Shown: positions 16,813-25,915, counted from the stretch's first letter. The stretch is 64,000 bases of DNA from Neobacillus niacini (GCF_030817595.1 NZ_JAUSZN010000001.1:132001-196000), one strand, 5' to 3'. Notes: a model not told the origin generated them from the sequence alone. Made by a program: numbers and translations.

Positions 16813-16850
16813 ATGAAAGCGTTGACAATTGTTAACCTTCTTGATAGTTT
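16813..16850 (+). promoter_or_regulatory. sigma-A promoter overlapped by a cre-like site
   Basis: TTGACA (16822-16827) and TAGTTT (16845-16850) are 17 bp apart. ATGAAAGCGTTGACAA (16813-16828) matches the catabolite response element consensus at all but one position and covers the -35 box. CcpA binding there would repress the dehydrogenase at 16941 in glucose. Confidence 0.7.
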
Positions 16851-16940
16851 AAGAGAAACGTATGAAATAAGATGCAATTACTTTATTTCATCCAAATTAA
16901 GTAGAAGGATTTGCCATCGAATAAAGGAGGAGAGATCTCT

Positions 16941-17957
16941 TTGACTTTACATAAAATTGTTGTAGCCGGGTGTGGGAGCATGTCAAATACCTGGCTGGAT
17001 TATGCGGAACAACGAAATAACGCAGAAGTTGTAGGATTAGTTGATGTCTCTTTAGATGCGGCAAAAGCAATGGCAGAACGAAGAAATTTACAAGTGCCAT
17101 TATTTTCAGATCTATCACAAGCACTCTCTGAAACAAACGCAAACCTCGTTTTTGATGTCACGATACCTGCAGCACATAAACAAATTGTCACAACTGCGTT
17201 GGAAGCAGGATGTAATGTATTCGGGGAAAAACCAATGGCGGAATCATTAGAAGACGCTAGGAAGGTGTTACAAGTAGCTCAAGAAACAGGAAAAAAATAT
17301 ACGGTCATGCAAAATCGCAGATATAACAAACAGATTCGTGCGTTGCGAGACCTTTTAGCAAGCGGATTGATTGGTACAATTGGTTCACTACATGCTGACT
17401 TTTTTCTTGGGCCGCATTTTGGTGGGTTCCGTGATGAGATGGATAGCCCGCTTATTGTGGACATGGCTATTCATACATTTGATCAGGCACGTTTCATATC
17501 CGGGGCTGACGCGGTTTCTGTCTATTGCCACGAGTTTAATCCGCCAGGCTCATGGTATAAAGGAAACGCATCAGCGATTATCATCTATGAAATGAGTGAT
17601 GGATCTGTATTCTCCTACCGAGGGTCTTGGTGTGCAGAGGGGTCGAATACTTCATGGGAATCAGATTGGCGGGTAACAGGAAGCAAAGGAACAGCGCGCT
17701 GGGATGGATCAAATCTACCTGTTTATGAAGTAGTGGATACCACTCGACCTATACAATTTATGAGCAAAACAAAATTTGAGACCGCATCTAGCACCTGGGA
17801 AGGTCGGGAAGGCCATTGGGGTTGCCTTGATGAAATGTTTGGCTCCATTGAGGAAAACCGTCTAGCGGAAACGGACTGCGCGGATAACATCAAAAGTATG
17901 GAGATGGTTTTTGGAGCTTTAGAAAGTACAAGAAGCGGACAGAAAATTTTATTATAA
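16941..17957 (+). CDS. Gfo/Idh/MocA-family oxidoreductase
   Basis: A 338-residue NAD(P)-dependent sugar/inositol dehydrogenase-like protein. The Rossmann motif VVAGCGSMSNTW opens the protein; GEKPMAESLEDAR carries the family E-K-P with catalytic Lys. VDMAIHTFDQARF supplies the H-x-x-D-x-x-R helix. The C-terminal half is the alpha/beta substrate domain. Start TTG 16941 follows AAAGGAGGAGAGATCTC; an in-frame TTG at 16911 lies before that site. A cre-like element overlies its promoter, consistent with a carbon catabolic role. The gene after it was cut off at codon 12 by a repeat. Confidence 0.88.
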   Translation: MTLHKIVVAGCGSMSNTWLDYAEQRNNAEVVGLVDVSLDAAKAMAERRNLQVPLFSDLSQALSETNANLVFDVTIPAAHKQIVTTALEAGCNVFGEKPMAESLEDARKVLQVAQETGKKYTVMQNRRYNKQIRALRDLLASGLIGTIGSLHADFFLGPHFGGFRDEMDSPLIVDMAIHTFDQARFISGADAVSVYCHEFNPPGSWYKGNASAIIIYEMSDGSVFSYRGSWCAEGSNTSWESDWRVTGSKGTARWDGSNLPVYEVVDTTRPIQFMSKTKFETASSTWEGREGHWGCLDEMFGSIEENRLAETDCADNIKSMEMVFGALESTRSGQKILL

Positions 17958-17985
17958 ATGATAGATTCAAGGAGAGATTATTTCG

Positions 17986-18021
17986 ATGAAACTATCAATA
18001 CTCCTAGTAATAGTAAAATAA
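17986..18021 (+). pseudogene. gene start truncated by the dispersed repeat
   Basis: AAGGAGAGATTATTTCG precedes an ATG and eleven codons MKLSILLVIVK, then TAA formed at the edge of the repeat that begins about 18011. A good ribosome site with a truncated frame 28 bases behind a dehydrogenase gene suggests a former second gene of this operon, lost when the repeat arrived or by deletion at its edge. Confidence 0.45.
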
Positions 18022-18256
18022 GCGGAGAATTTCCGGCTAAATACAGAATGGAGCTAGTTTCGGGGGATTTTAGCGGAGGTTTTCCGCTTATGCTAAGCTA
18101 AATTTACCATTTTCGTATTTTTCAAGACAATAGGCGGAATCTCTCCGTCTATTGGAAGCCTTTTTTAAAATAATTACTAATTAGGCGGAATTTTTCCGTC
18201 TATTATCAGCTCAGGTGCTTAATCTAATCTGATTCCCCAACCGATAAGTGCGGAAT
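18011..18256. repeat. structured dispersed repeat, copy A
   Basis: A ~245-base intergenic element that recurs in the same orientation at 26041-26293. It is built from several short imperfect palindromes: AGCGGAGAATTTCCGGCT, TAGCGGAGGTTTTCCGCT, TAGGCGGAATCTCTCCGTCT and TAGGCGGAATTTTTCCGTCT. These are joined by conserved linkers (GGAGCT.GTTTCGGG, CAGGTGCTTAAT, AAGTGCGGA). No coding frame. It resembles non-coding palindromic repeats spread through some Bacillaceae genomes. Confidence 0.8.
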
Positions 18257-18336
18257 CTCTTGATCCTGAATGCGGGAATCAGCAGCTTACCATCCACCAG
18301 CTTATAAAAATCAACTGTTTAAATCAATGTAAAAAA

Positions 18337-18366
18337 GAAAAGAAGAGCCGGCGAGCTCTTCTTTTC
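18337..18366 (-). terminator. terminator of the ABC-2 operon
   Basis: GAAAAGAAGAGC (18337-18348) pairs perfectly with GCTCTTCTTTTC (18355-18366) across a 6-base loop. On the minus strand a T-rich tail follows (TTTTTT, 18331-18336). It closes the three-gene leftward operon that ends at 18432. Confidence 0.9.
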
Positions 18367-18431
18367 CGTTCAGGGTTAGTATTTTTCCTTGGATGCTTTT
18401 TCACTTCATTATAATTACTGTGTAATCTATA

Positions 18432-19217
18432 TTAATTCCCAGCCCCACGATATCTCTTCACTCCAGCATTCCACAGAAGAATCGCAATACCAAAGAAAAG
18501 GATTCCCATTACAGGTGTAAAAAAGGCATATCCATACCATTCCTCACGATTTAAAAAATAGGAAGCTGGATACACACCAACAAAGGCGAAAGGTAGAATC
18601 CACGTTAACACAAATTGAATCACCTTGTTGTAAATGTTAATCGGATAGCGGCCATAATTGCTGATATTATACATCATGGGCATAATGTCGGTACGGCTGT
18701 CAGACCAAAATCCAATCGTCGCAATCGAAATAAAGATCCCGGCATAAATAAAAGCCCCACCAATTACCATGACAATAAAAATCAAAACATCGTACCAAGC
18801 AAAGTTTATGTCTAGATTCATAATAGCATAACCCATTACCAATAAGCCTGTGATGGCACCGAATAACGATTCCAGCTCAATTCGTTCCAAGATAATTTGG
18901 AACAGACTGTGAACCGGGCGTGTCAAGATACGGTCCATTTCTCCTTTAACAATATAGCGTTCATTAAAGTCCCAGATGTTAAAAAAGGACGAAAAGATTG
19001 CATAAGGAACAAGGAAAAATCCATAAATAAAAATGATTTCATCTCGGTTCCATCCGCCTAAAAAGGCTGTATGGCGAAATACGATTACGATGAAAATTAA
19101 ATTGACAGCTTGAAATAATAGATCAGAAAGAATTTCAATAATCGTATCAGCACGATAAGTAAGCCTTGTCTTTAAATATTGAGAGGCGTATTGAAAGAAC
19201 AATGATAGATAAAACAT
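18432..19217 (-). CDS. ABC-2 family transporter permease (DUF990-type)
   Basis: A 261-residue membrane protein with about six helices, typical of the second permease (COG3694-like) in three-gene ABC-2 exporters. It starts MFYLSLFFQYASQYLKTRL, with the family segment RYIVKGEMDRILTRPVHSLF (roughly residues 85-105) in a cytoplasmic loop. AGGAGGCTGAACCA precedes ATG 19217. It lies four bases after the stop of the other permease and forms a heterodimer with it, driven by the ATPase at 20010. The exported compound is unknown. Confidence 0.85.
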   Translation of the reverse strand: MFYLSLFFQYASQYLKTRLTYRADTIIEILSDLLFQAVNLIFIVIVFRHTAFLGGWNRDEIIFIYGFFLVPYAIFSSFFNIWDFNERYIVKGEMDRILTRPVHSLFQIILERIELESLFGAITGLLVMGYAIMNLDINFAWYDVLIFIVMVIGGAFIYAGIFISIATIGFWSDSRTDIMPMMYNISNYGRYPINIYNKVIQFVLTWILPFAFVGVYPASYFLNREEWYGYAFFTPVMGILFFGIAILLWNAGVKRYRGAGN

Positions 19218-19221
19218 TGGT

Positions 19222-20013
19222 TCAGCCTCCTTGTATAATTAAGTGTTTTTTTGCTAACGACCATAATAGCCGGATTGGAATGAGTAAAATGACGACCCAG
19301 AATACTTGTGAAAGTAAAGCTTTATAAATCTCCTGCCCCACAAAGCCTCCTGTAAATATCATACTAGGAACATAACTAATCGCTTGAAAAGGCAAATATG
19401 ACATTAAAGTTTGAGCCCAGTCTGGATAAAAAGAAATAGGGAGAAGTAAACCTGAGAACAAATCGATTACAACACGTTTTGCTCGAATCAACCCTGAGTT
19501 ATTAAATAAAAAGAATGTCATAATACCTGTTAATAGGTTGATGTGCGTGTTGACAATAAAACTAAAAACTAGCGAAATAAAGAAAAATAGCCACGTGGTC
19601 AAACTAGCATCAAAGCGGACCGGAAAAATCATGGCCACAATAATCATACCTGGGACGGAGAAAAACAATAAGCGAAAGACGCCTTCGCCTAGTGCCTGCA
19701 TGGTTTTCATCCCTAAGTAGTTATAAGGGCGGATCATTTCAATCGCGACTTTACCGTCTTTGATTTCAGCTGCAATTTCCCGATCGATATTGTTATAATA
19801 AAACGCTCGTGCCATCCAGGCGACAGCCACATACGTAGTCATTTGAGCGACGGACAATCCCTGAATCTGTTCTTTTCCTCCATAAATCGCTGACCATAAA
19901 AAATAGTAAGCACCAATATTAATGCTATATATTAATATCCCGCTATAATAGTTTGTCCGATAAGCGAGCATCATTAAAAAGCGAACCCGAATCATTTCTA
20001 TATACATACTCAT
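19222..20013 (-). CDS. ABC-2 family transporter permease
   Basis: A 263-residue membrane protein with about six helices, the first permease (COG4587-like) of the exporter. Its cytoplasmic loop reads EIKDGKVAIEMIRPYNYLGM, parallel to the loop of the partner permease. The start ATG overlaps the TGA of the ATPase gene (ATGA at 20010-20013), showing translational coupling. Five residues in, a second ATG is possible. With the other genes it forms a complete exporter, usually used for lipids, antibiotics or peptides; no biosynthetic genes are adjacent to say which. Confidence 0.85.
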   Translation of the reverse strand: MSMYIEMIRVRFLMMLAYRTNYYSGILIYSINIGAYYFLWSAIYGGKEQIQGLSVAQMTTYVAVAWMARAFYYNNIDREIAAEIKDGKVAIEMIRPYNYLGMKTMQALGEGVFRLLFFSVPGMIIVAMIFPVRFDASLTTWLFFFISLVFSFIVNTHINLLTGIMTFFLFNNSGLIRAKRVVIDLFSGLLLPISFYPDWAQTLMSYLPFQAISYVPSMIFTGGFVGQEIYKALLSQVFWVVILLIPIRLLWSLAKKHLIIQGG

Positions 20014-21008
20014 GTGAGGGCCATACCTTCTTCATAGATCTTCCGGACAATCTCTTCCGTTGAAATTTCATTGATTCGAACATTCTTAATCGGATTCCTT
20101 TGGACAACATCACTGATCAATCGAGAGACCATTTGTTCATCCCCATTGATATATCCGAGCCAGGTCGTCGCATCCTTTTGCTCCCATTGAAGATTTTCAA
20201 CACGAGGCAGGGAGCTGCGAGGGACTTCTGACAAAAATTCAAATTCGATTTGTTTTCCTTCCACCGCATGTTCTTGAAGCTGATTCAGCTTGCCATCATA
20301 AATAATTTTTCCTTCATCTAATAACACCACTCGCTCACATAGGGCTTCAATATCCGTTAAGTCATGTGTCGTCAAGAGAATGGTGGTTTTATATTGTTCG
20401 TTAATTTCCTGTAGAAACTTACGAATTTTTAATTTCACCAATACATCTAGTCCAATCGTGGGCTCGTCCAAAAAGAGGAGCGGAGGATTGTGGACAAGAG
20501 CGGCAGCCAATTCGCAGCGCATCCGTTGTCCAAGAGACAGCTTTCGTACCGGTTTATCTAGTAAGGGACCAATTTCTAACGTCTCTATCACATGGCCCAT
20601 ATGACGGTCATAGTCTTCATCCGAAACTCGGTATACCTTTTTTAATAACCGGAAGGATTCTTGAACCGCGATATCCCACCAAAGCTGTGACCGCTGCCCA
20701 AACACCACACCAATGGTTCGCACGAATTCTTCTCGCTGCTTGTGGGGATTCATACCATTCACGATAATGGAACCGGATGTAGGCGTTAAAATGCCGGTTA
20801 ACATCTTAATGGTAGTTGACTTACCAGCACCATTTTCTCCAATATACCCAACCATTTCACCTTGTTTAACGGTTAAGGAAATATTATCAACGGCTGCATG
20901 GACTTTATAATTTCTCGTAAATAAATCGCGAAACGCTCCAGCCAAGCCAGGCCGGCTCGTATAAGAATTAAATTCTTTTCGTAAATTTTGAACCTCAATG
21001 ATATTCAT
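20010..21008 (-). CDS. ABC-2 exporter ATP-binding protein
   Basis: A 332-residue ABC ATPase (COG4586-like). Walker A is GENGAGKST, the signature is KLSLGQRMRCELAAAL, Walker B is PLLFLDEPTIGLD, and the switch His is in TTHDLTD. The Q-loop segment GVVFGQRSQLWWD is characteristic of this subfamily. A ~90-residue C-terminal regulatory region follows the ATPase core. ATG 21008 is preceded by GGAGGAAACGA; a longer in-frame extension to 21065 would run through this site. It is the first gene of the operon, behind a promoter with an operator-like repeat at 21072-21100. Confidence 0.9.
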   Translation of the reverse strand: MNIIEVQNLRKEFNSYTSRPGLAGAFRDLFTRNYKVHAAVDNISLTVKQGEMVGYIGENGAGKSTTIKMLTGILTPTSGSIIVNGMNPHKQREEFVRTIGVVFGQRSQLWWDIAVQESFRLLKKVYRVSDEDYDRHMGHVIETLEIGPLLDKPVRKLSLGQRMRCELAAALVHNPPLLFLDEPTIGLDVLVKLKIRKFLQEINEQYKTTILLTTHDLTDIEALCERVVLLDEGKIIYDGKLNQLQEHAVEGKQIEFEFLSEVPRSSLPRVENLQWEQKDATTWLGYINGDEQMVSRLISDVVQRNPIKNVRINEISTEEIVRKIYEEGMALT

Positions 21009-21071
21009 TTCGTTTCCTCCTAGAATATAAAAAGAAAAACATGATAACGAAAACGATTTTACCAAACTTAT

Positions 21072-21100
21072 ATAATAACCTGAGAAGGTTATTCATGCAA
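21072..21100 (-). promoter_or_regulatory. promoter of the ABC-2 operon with inverted repeat
   Basis: On the minus strand TTGCAT (21100-21095) and TATTAT (21077-21072) are 17 bp apart. The inverted repeat AATAACC (21074-21080) and GGTTATT (21087-21093) lies in the spacer and could bind a repressor; no regulator gene is adjacent. Confidence 0.55.
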
Positions 21101-21296
21101 GTAAGGTGTACTTGTATATATATATTGAAATAATAATAGTGCTTCATGGTTTCGTTGTATATCTAAGTAAGTCGTCTGTACCAAGCCTTTTTTTATCACA
21201 TCCTATTTGGCTCTCCCATAGATTAAACCTATCAATTAAGTTTCCCACCATGTAATCTTGACTGAATTACTCAAGATTCAGCTCGTAAAAAAATAG

Positions 21297-21325
21297 TTGA
21301 CAATGTTGGGAAATCTTGATAAATT
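21297..21325 (+). promoter_or_regulatory. promoter of the ssu operon leader
   Basis: A consensus TTGACA (21297-21302), 17-bp spacer and TAAATT (21320-21325). Transcription from here passes two leader elements with terminators before ssuE, so the leader RNA is over 300 bases. Confidence 0.75.
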
Positions 21326-21327
21326 TA

Positions 21328-21435
21328 ATCCGTAGTTAACCAATCGGAATAATGAAGGTTCGATCAGACCACTGAAGGCCTTGCAATGTTGAAATCACAC
21401 GATTATATATTGCAGGGCCTATTTTGTTTTCCTTT
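21328..21435 (+). promoter_or_regulatory. ssu leader element 1 with terminator (candidate riboswitch/attenuator)
   Basis: Begins with a small hairpin (TCCG...CGGA), then the core AATCGGAAT followed 19 bases later by CGATCAGACCACTGAAGG. This runs into a terminator: GGCCTTGCAATGT (21377-21389) pairs with ATATTGCAGGGCC (21407-21419), followed by TATTTTGTTTT. Element 2 repeats the core with almost the same spacing. It does not match the S-box or other classes I know. Core boundaries are my reading. Confidence 0.55.
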
Positions 21436-21518
21436 ACTAGTAGAAACATGTGGGGAACAATCTAAGAAAGCTGTAAAGAAGGGAGACAAAATAATCAATC
21501 TAACAAAACATCATCCTA

Positions 21519-21617
21519 TCCCCGGAGCAATTTAGGGGCAAATCGAATAGTCGTGCCGACCGATCAGACATCTGAAGGTCCTTAACTTTAGTAAAGAGTT
21601 AGGGGCCTTTTTGTTTT
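21519..21617 (+). promoter_or_regulatory. ssu leader element 2 with terminator (candidate riboswitch/attenuator)
   Basis: A hairpin (CCCC 21520-21523 with GGGG 21535-21538), then the core AATCG (21541) followed 20 bases later by CGATCAGACATCTGAAGG. Then comes a terminator: AAGGTCCTTAACTTT pairs with AAGAGTTAGGGGCCTT and TTTTGTTTTT follows. The core matches element 1 while the terminator stems differ in sequence but not in position, as expected for conserved RNA structure. ssuE starts 33 bases later. Confidence 0.55.
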
Positions 21618-21649
21618 TATGAAAATCAATTAAAAAGGAGCTAATGAAT

Positions 21650-22192
21650 ATGACTAAAATCTTAATTATTTCAGGGAGCCCTGCCACTGTTTCACGAACG
21701 GCAGCCATTGCTTCATTTGTCAGTAATATCCTCGTAGAAGGGGGAAATGAGGTAGAAAGGCTTTCCGTTAGGGATTTGCCTGCTGAAGCCCTGCTTCATG
21801 CACAGTTTAACCATCCAGAAATTAAGAAAGCCCAAGAGTTAGTAGAACAGTCTGATGCACTGATTGTGGTGAGTCCTGTTTATAAAGCAAGTTTCCCAGG
21901 AATTTTGAAAAGCTTTTTTGATTTGCTGCCGGAGAAAAGTCTAGAGGGAAAAAAAGTGCTGGCGATTGCCTCTGGTGGGAGTATTGCACATCTGTTGACG
22001 CTAGAATATGCATTTAAACCTTTATTTTCTACCCTTGGCGCACGTGAAATCCCTCAAGGAGTCTATCTCGTTGATTCACAGTTCAGCTATTCCGGTGAGC
22101 AGTTAAATTTCATTGACCTTCAACTTAAAGAAAGACTGGAATCATCCGTGGTTGAATTACAGACATCCTTAAATCTCTTCATTAAGAATTAA
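21650..22192 (+). CDS. ssuE: NADPH-dependent FMN reductase SsuE
   Basis: A 180-residue flavodoxin-like FMN reductase that supplies FMNH2 to the sulfonate monooxygenase SsuD. ILIISGSPA opens the FMN phosphate loop, VVSPVYKASFPGILKSFFDL is the family active-site helix, and KVLAIASGGSIAHLL follows. It is first in an ssuEADCB operon. GGAG lies three bases before ATG 21644 and nine before ATG 21650; the second spacing is better, and either gives the same domain. Expression is probably controlled by the two leader elements upstream, presumably in response to sulfur status (inference). Confidence 0.9.
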   Translation: MTKILIISGSPATVSRTAAIASFVSNILVEGGNEVERLSVRDLPAEALLHAQFNHPEIKKAQELVEQSDALIVVSPVYKASFPGILKSFFDLLPEKSLEGKKVLAIASGGSIAHLLTLEYAFKPLFSTLGAREIPQGVYLVDSQFSYSGEQLNFIDLQLKERLESSVVELQTSLNLFIKN

Positions 22193-22222
22193 AAAAATAC
22201 AGATAAATCAGGAGGTATACCA

Positions 22223-23203
22223 ATGAAGTCAAAACGAAATAAATTCATGCTGATTAGCTTGACCCTGTTTTTATTTTTACTTAGTGCATGCACCAATCAA
22301 AACTCCACAGAAAAGGCTTCCGGTGATAAGAGTGGAAGTACAACTATTCACATCGGTTATCAAAAGTTTGGTTCACTAAATTTCCTAAAAGCAAAAGGAA
22401 CATTGGAAAAGAAGCTAGAGCCTTTGGGATATAAGGTAGAATGGACTGAGTTTCCAGGGGGTCCTCAACTGCTAGAAGCATTAAATGTAGGCAGCCTGGA
22501 TTTCGGGCATACTGGTGAGGCACCTCCTATCTTTGCTCAGGCAGCAGGCGCACCATTGGTCTATTTCGCTAATGAGCCGGCTAATCAAAAGGGTGAGGGC
22601 ATCCTTGTTCCTAAAGATTCAGAGATTAAGAGTATTAAAGATTTAAAAGGAAAAAAGGTAGCCTTAAACAAAGGGTCTAATGTTCATTATTTGTTAGTTA
22701 GAGCATTAGAAGAAAATGGACTGAAGTATGAAGATATCGAAACGGCCTTTTTACCTCCAGCCGATGCAAGAGCTGCCTTTGAAAAAGGGGCTGTGGATGC
22801 CTGGGTAATTTGGGATCCATTCTTAGCAGAAGCGCAAAGACAAACGGGAGCACGTATTTTGGTAGATGGTACTGGGCTAGTCAACAATCGTGAGTTCTTC
22901 CTTGCCTCTAAAACATTTGCCGGAAAACATCCGAAGGTCCTTGAAATCCTCATTGAGGAATTAGGGAAAGAAGAACAATGGGTGAAGAATAACCAATCAG
23001 AGGCAGCTGAGTTTTTAGCTCCGCAAATTGGAATTGATAAGGAAACACTGGAAGTGGTACTCGGACGCAGAGCATTTGGCATTGAACAGATTACAAAGGA
23101 ACGAATAAAGGATCAACAAGAAATTGCAGATAAATTTTTCGAACTAAAGTTAATTCCGACAGAGATAAACACATCCGAAGCACAATGGAAACCAAAAAAG
23201 TAA
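22223..23203 (+). CDS. ssuA: aliphatic sulfonate ABC transporter substrate-binding protein SsuA
   Basis: A 326-residue lipoprotein (lipobox LLSAC) that binds alkanesulfonates outside the membrane. The mature part carries [40 protein letters not shown] and [19 protein letters not shown], all typical of SsuA. CAGGAGGTATACC precedes ATG 22223. It lies between ssuE and ssuD in the same transcription unit. Full length and intact. Confidence 0.92.
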   Translation: MKSKRNKFMLISLTLFLFLLSACTNQNSTEKASGDKSGSTTIHIGYQKFGSLNFLKAKGTLEKKLEPLGYKVEWTEFPGGPQLLEALNVGSLDFGHTGEAPPIFAQAAGAPLVYFANEPANQKGEGILVPKDSEIKSIKDLKGKKVALNKGSNVHYLLVRALEENGLKYEDIETAFLPPADARAAFEKGAVDAWVIWDPFLAEAQRQTGARILVDGTGLVNNREFFLASKTFAGKHPKVLEILIEELGKEEQWVKNNQSEAAEFLAPQIGIDKETLEVVLGRRAFGIEQITKERIKDQQEIADKFFELKLIPTEINTSEAQWKPKK

Positions 23204-23217
23204 GAGGAGGAAAAAAG

Positions 23218-24351
23218 ATGAATGTATTTTGGTTTATACCCACGCATGGAGATTCACGATATTTAGGTGTAACGACCGGAGGAAGAGAAGTGAATACTCC
23301 TTATCTCCAGCAAATCGCTCAAGCAGTAGACAATCTCGGGTTTACTGGTGCATTACTGCCGACTGGAAGATCATGCGAAGATGCGTGGGTAGTAGCGAGT
23401 TCGTTAATTCCAGTGACCTCACGTATGAAATTTTTGGTGGCAGTTCGTCCTGGTATTATGTCACCAACCAATGCAGCCCGTATGGCTGCAACCTTTGACC
23501 GGTTATCGAATGGAAGACTCCTCATTAACGTTGTAACAGGGGGCGATCCTGTAGAACTTGCGGGTGATGGTATCCATCTATCTCACCAAGAACGGTACGA
23601 GCTGACAGATGAATATCTAACGATTTGGAAGGACCTGATGGAAAAAGGAGAAGCCAATTATTCAGGTACTCATTTAGAGGTTTCGGGGGCAAAGCAATTA
23701 TATCCTCCAGTTCAGAAACCATATCCTCCACTTTATTTCGGAGGCTCTTCGGAAATAGGACAGCAAATTGCGGCAGATCATGTGGATGTATATTTGACTT
23801 GGGGAGAGCCGCCAAAGCAAGTTGAAGAAAAAATAAAAGCCGTAAAAAAATTAGCGGAGGAACGAGGAAGGAAACTCCGTTTCGGCCTCCGCCTCCATGT
23901 CATTGTTAGGGAGACAGAACAAGAAGCATGGGACGCAGCCAACAGATTAATCAAGTATGTTGACGATGATATGATAGCGTCTTCGCAAGAGGTTTTTTCC
24001 CGGATGGACTCTGTAGGCCAAAAGAGAATGTCCGAACTTCATAGAGGCAGGAGAGATCATTTAGAAATCAGCCCTAACCTTTGGGCTGGGGTCGGATTGG
24101 TACGTGGCGGTGCAGGTACGGCACTTGTCGGAAACCCAGAAACAGTGGCCAAAAGAATGAAAGAATACGAGGATATTGGAATCGAGACGTTTATATTATC
24201 CGGTTATCCGCATTTGGAAGAGGCCTACCGCGTATCGGAGTTATTATTCCCACACTTGAATCTAGAGGGAATGAGACCTTCGTCCATTGTAAGTCCATTT
24301 GGTGAGATTATGGCGAATAACATCTTACCCCAAAAAAAGGCAGTGAGGTAG
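23218..24351 (+). CDS. ssuD: FMNH2-dependent alkanesulfonate monooxygenase SsuD
   Basis: A 377-residue luciferase-type monooxygenase that splits alkanesulfonates into aldehyde and sulfite. The N-terminus [17 protein letters not shown] is diagnostic of SsuD, followed by [33 protein letters not shown] and [26 protein letters not shown] precedes ATG 23218, and 33 in-frame bases upstream overlap ssuA and are not needed. It needs FMNH2 from SsuE. Usual family length is about 380. Confidence 0.94.
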   Translation: MNVFWFIPTHGDSRYLGVTTGGREVNTPYLQQIAQAVDNLGFTGALLPTGRSCEDAWVVASSLIPVTSRMKFLVAVRPGIMSPTNAARMAATFDRLSNGRLLINVVTGGDPVELAGDGIHLSHQERYELTDEYLTIWKDLMEKGEANYSGTHLEVSGAKQLYPPVQKPYPPLYFGGSSEIGQQIAADHVDVYLTWGEPPKQVEEKIKAVKKLAEERGRKLRFGLRLHVIVRETEQEAWDAANRLIKYVDDDMIASSQEVFSRMDSVGQKRMSELHRGRRDHLEISPNLWAGVGLVRGGAGTALVGNPETVAKRMKEYEDIGIETFILSGYPHLEEAYRVSELLFPHLNLEGMRPSSIVSPFGEIMANNILPQKKAVR

Positions 24352-24358
24352 GAGGCAT

Positions 24359-25117
24359 ATGAAAACGAAAAAGATTTTACCATGGATTATTCCAATAGTA
24401 TTACTGATTACTTGGCAGGTTTCATCTTCTATTGGGATTCTTTCCAATAGAGTACTCCCAAATCCGATAGATATCTTTACGGCAGCAGTCGACCTCTTAA
24501 AGAGCGGCCAGCTGGTATCGGATGTCTGGACCAGTACGAAAAGGGCCTTTGTTGGATTTTTGATTGGCGGGGGAATCGGTTTTGCTTTGGGGTTGGTCAA
24601 TGGCATTTCCAAAATTTCAGAGAGTTTGCTAGATTCTTCCATTCAGATGATCCGTAATATCCCGCATTTGGCTTTACTGCCCATTGTCATCCTGTGGTTT
24701 GGGATTGGCGAGGAAGCGAAACTGTTTCTTGTTGCCCTAGGAACGTTTTTCCCAATTTATCTCAATACCTACCATGGGATTCGTTCGGTTGACCCCTCCT
24801 TGATTGAAATGGCGTATGTATATGAACTAAAAGGATTTTCTTTGTTTTGGCATGTCATATTTCCCGCTGCACTGCCATCCATCCTTGTTGGCGTCAGATT
24901 TGCACTAGGGATTACCTGGGTAACATTAATCGTAGCGGAAACGATTGCCGCTGATTCAGGAATTGGTTATTTGGCCATGAATGCTAGGGAATTTATGCAG
25001 CTAGATGTCGTGATATTGAGTATTCTGCTTTACGCACTATTAGGAAAGCTGTCTGATGTGATGGCAAAGCTAGCGGAAAAACAATTTTTGAAATGGCATC
25101 CCAGCCATCAGAAGTAA
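24359..25117 (+). CDS. ssuC: sulfonate ABC transporter permease SsuC
   Basis: A 252-residue BPD-type permease with six helices. The EAA loop reads YVYELKGFSLFWHVIFPAAL then PSILVGVRFALGITW, the site that docks with the ATPase SsuB. Seven bases separate it from ssuD; TAGGAGGC precedes ATG 24359. Gene order E-A-D-C-B matches the Escherichia coli operon rather than the B-A-C-D order of Bacillus subtilis. Confidence 0.92.
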   Translation: MKTKKILPWIIPIVLLITWQVSSSIGILSNRVLPNPIDIFTAAVDLLKSGQLVSDVWTSTKRAFVGFLIGGGIGFALGLVNGISKISESLLDSSIQMIRNIPHLALLPIVILWFGIGEEAKLFLVALGTFFPIYLNTYHGIRSVDPSLIEMAYVYELKGFSLFWHVIFPAALPSILVGVRFALGITWVTLIVAETIAADSGIGYLAMNAREFMQLDVVILSILLYALLGKLSDVMAKLAEKQFLKWHPSHQK

Positions 25118-25132
25118 GAGGAGGCAAAGAAG

Positions 25133-25915
25133 ATGGCAACAAAACAACCGATACTAGAACTTTCAACTATCCGGAAAGAATTTGATGGGAATGAGGTATT
25201 AAAAAGTATCGATTTACAGGTGAATCGAGGAGAGTTTATTGCAGTGGTTGGAAAAAGCGGCTGCGGCAAAAGCACCTTACTGCGTATTATGGCGGGACTC
25301 GAAGCCCCCAATTCAGGTGCATTAGTCGTAAACGGTAAAGAATTAAAAGGGCGTAATGATTTGGCCAAAATTATGTTTCAAGATGGAAGGCTTCTCCCTT
25401 GGAAAAAAGTATATGATAATGTAGCACTCGGGTTAAAAAAGGAAGCCCAGAAAGAGCAGATTGATAAAGTTTTGACACAAGTAGGATTGGCGGACCGTGC
25501 CTCTTCTTGGCCCTCTGAGCTTTCCGGGGGTCAAAAGCAAAGGGTAGCACTTGCAAGAGCCTTGATTCATGAGCCGGAACTGCTATTACTGGATGAACCG
25601 CTCGGTGCTTTGGATGCTTTGACACGTCTAGAAATGCATGAATTGATTGAAGAATTGTGGAGTGAAAAGCAATTAACCGCGATTCTTGTTACCCATGACG
25701 TCGAGGAAGCAGTAGCGCTAGCGAACCGTGTCATTTTAATCGAAGAAGGCAAAATTGTACTCGAAGTTCCTGTCCGTCTTCCTTACCCACGGCACCGGGA
25801 CCACCCTCTATTCACGAAACTAGTCAGCCAAATCCTAAATAAGATTATGGGTCATAAACGACGGGGGATCTCTACGGAGGTAGCTTCTGCAAGCTTGCCG
25901 GCCATGGAATCGTGA
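25133..25915 (+). CDS. ssuB: sulfonate ABC transporter ATP-binding protein SsuB
   Basis: A 260-residue ABC ATPase that drives sulfonate uptake with SsuA and SsuC. Walker A is GKSGCGKST, Q-loop MFQDGRLLPWKKV, signature ELSGGQKQRVALARAL, Walker B LLLLDEPLGALD, switch His in VTHDVEEAV. AGAGGAGGCAAAGAAG precedes ATG 25133, 15 bases after ssuC. It is the last gene of the operon; the following DNA holds the second copy of the structured repeat but no obvious plus-strand terminator. Confidence 0.92.
   Translation: MATKQPILELSTIRKEFDGNEVLKSIDLQVNRGEFIAVVGKSGCGKSTLLRIMAGLEAPNSGALVVNGKELKGRNDLAKIMFQDGRLLPWKKVYDNVALGLKKEAQKEQIDKVLTQVGLADRASSWPSELSGGQKQRVALARALIHEPELLLLDEPLGALDALTRLEMHELIEELWSEKQLTAILVTHDVEEAVALANRVILIEEGKIVLEVPVRLPYPRHRDHPLFTKLVSQILNKIMGHKRRGISTEVASASLPAMES

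Noticed and set aside
21297..21650. S-box (SAM-I) riboswitch
   Set aside because: None of the S-box hallmark motifs occur; only the tandem novel-looking elements are seen.
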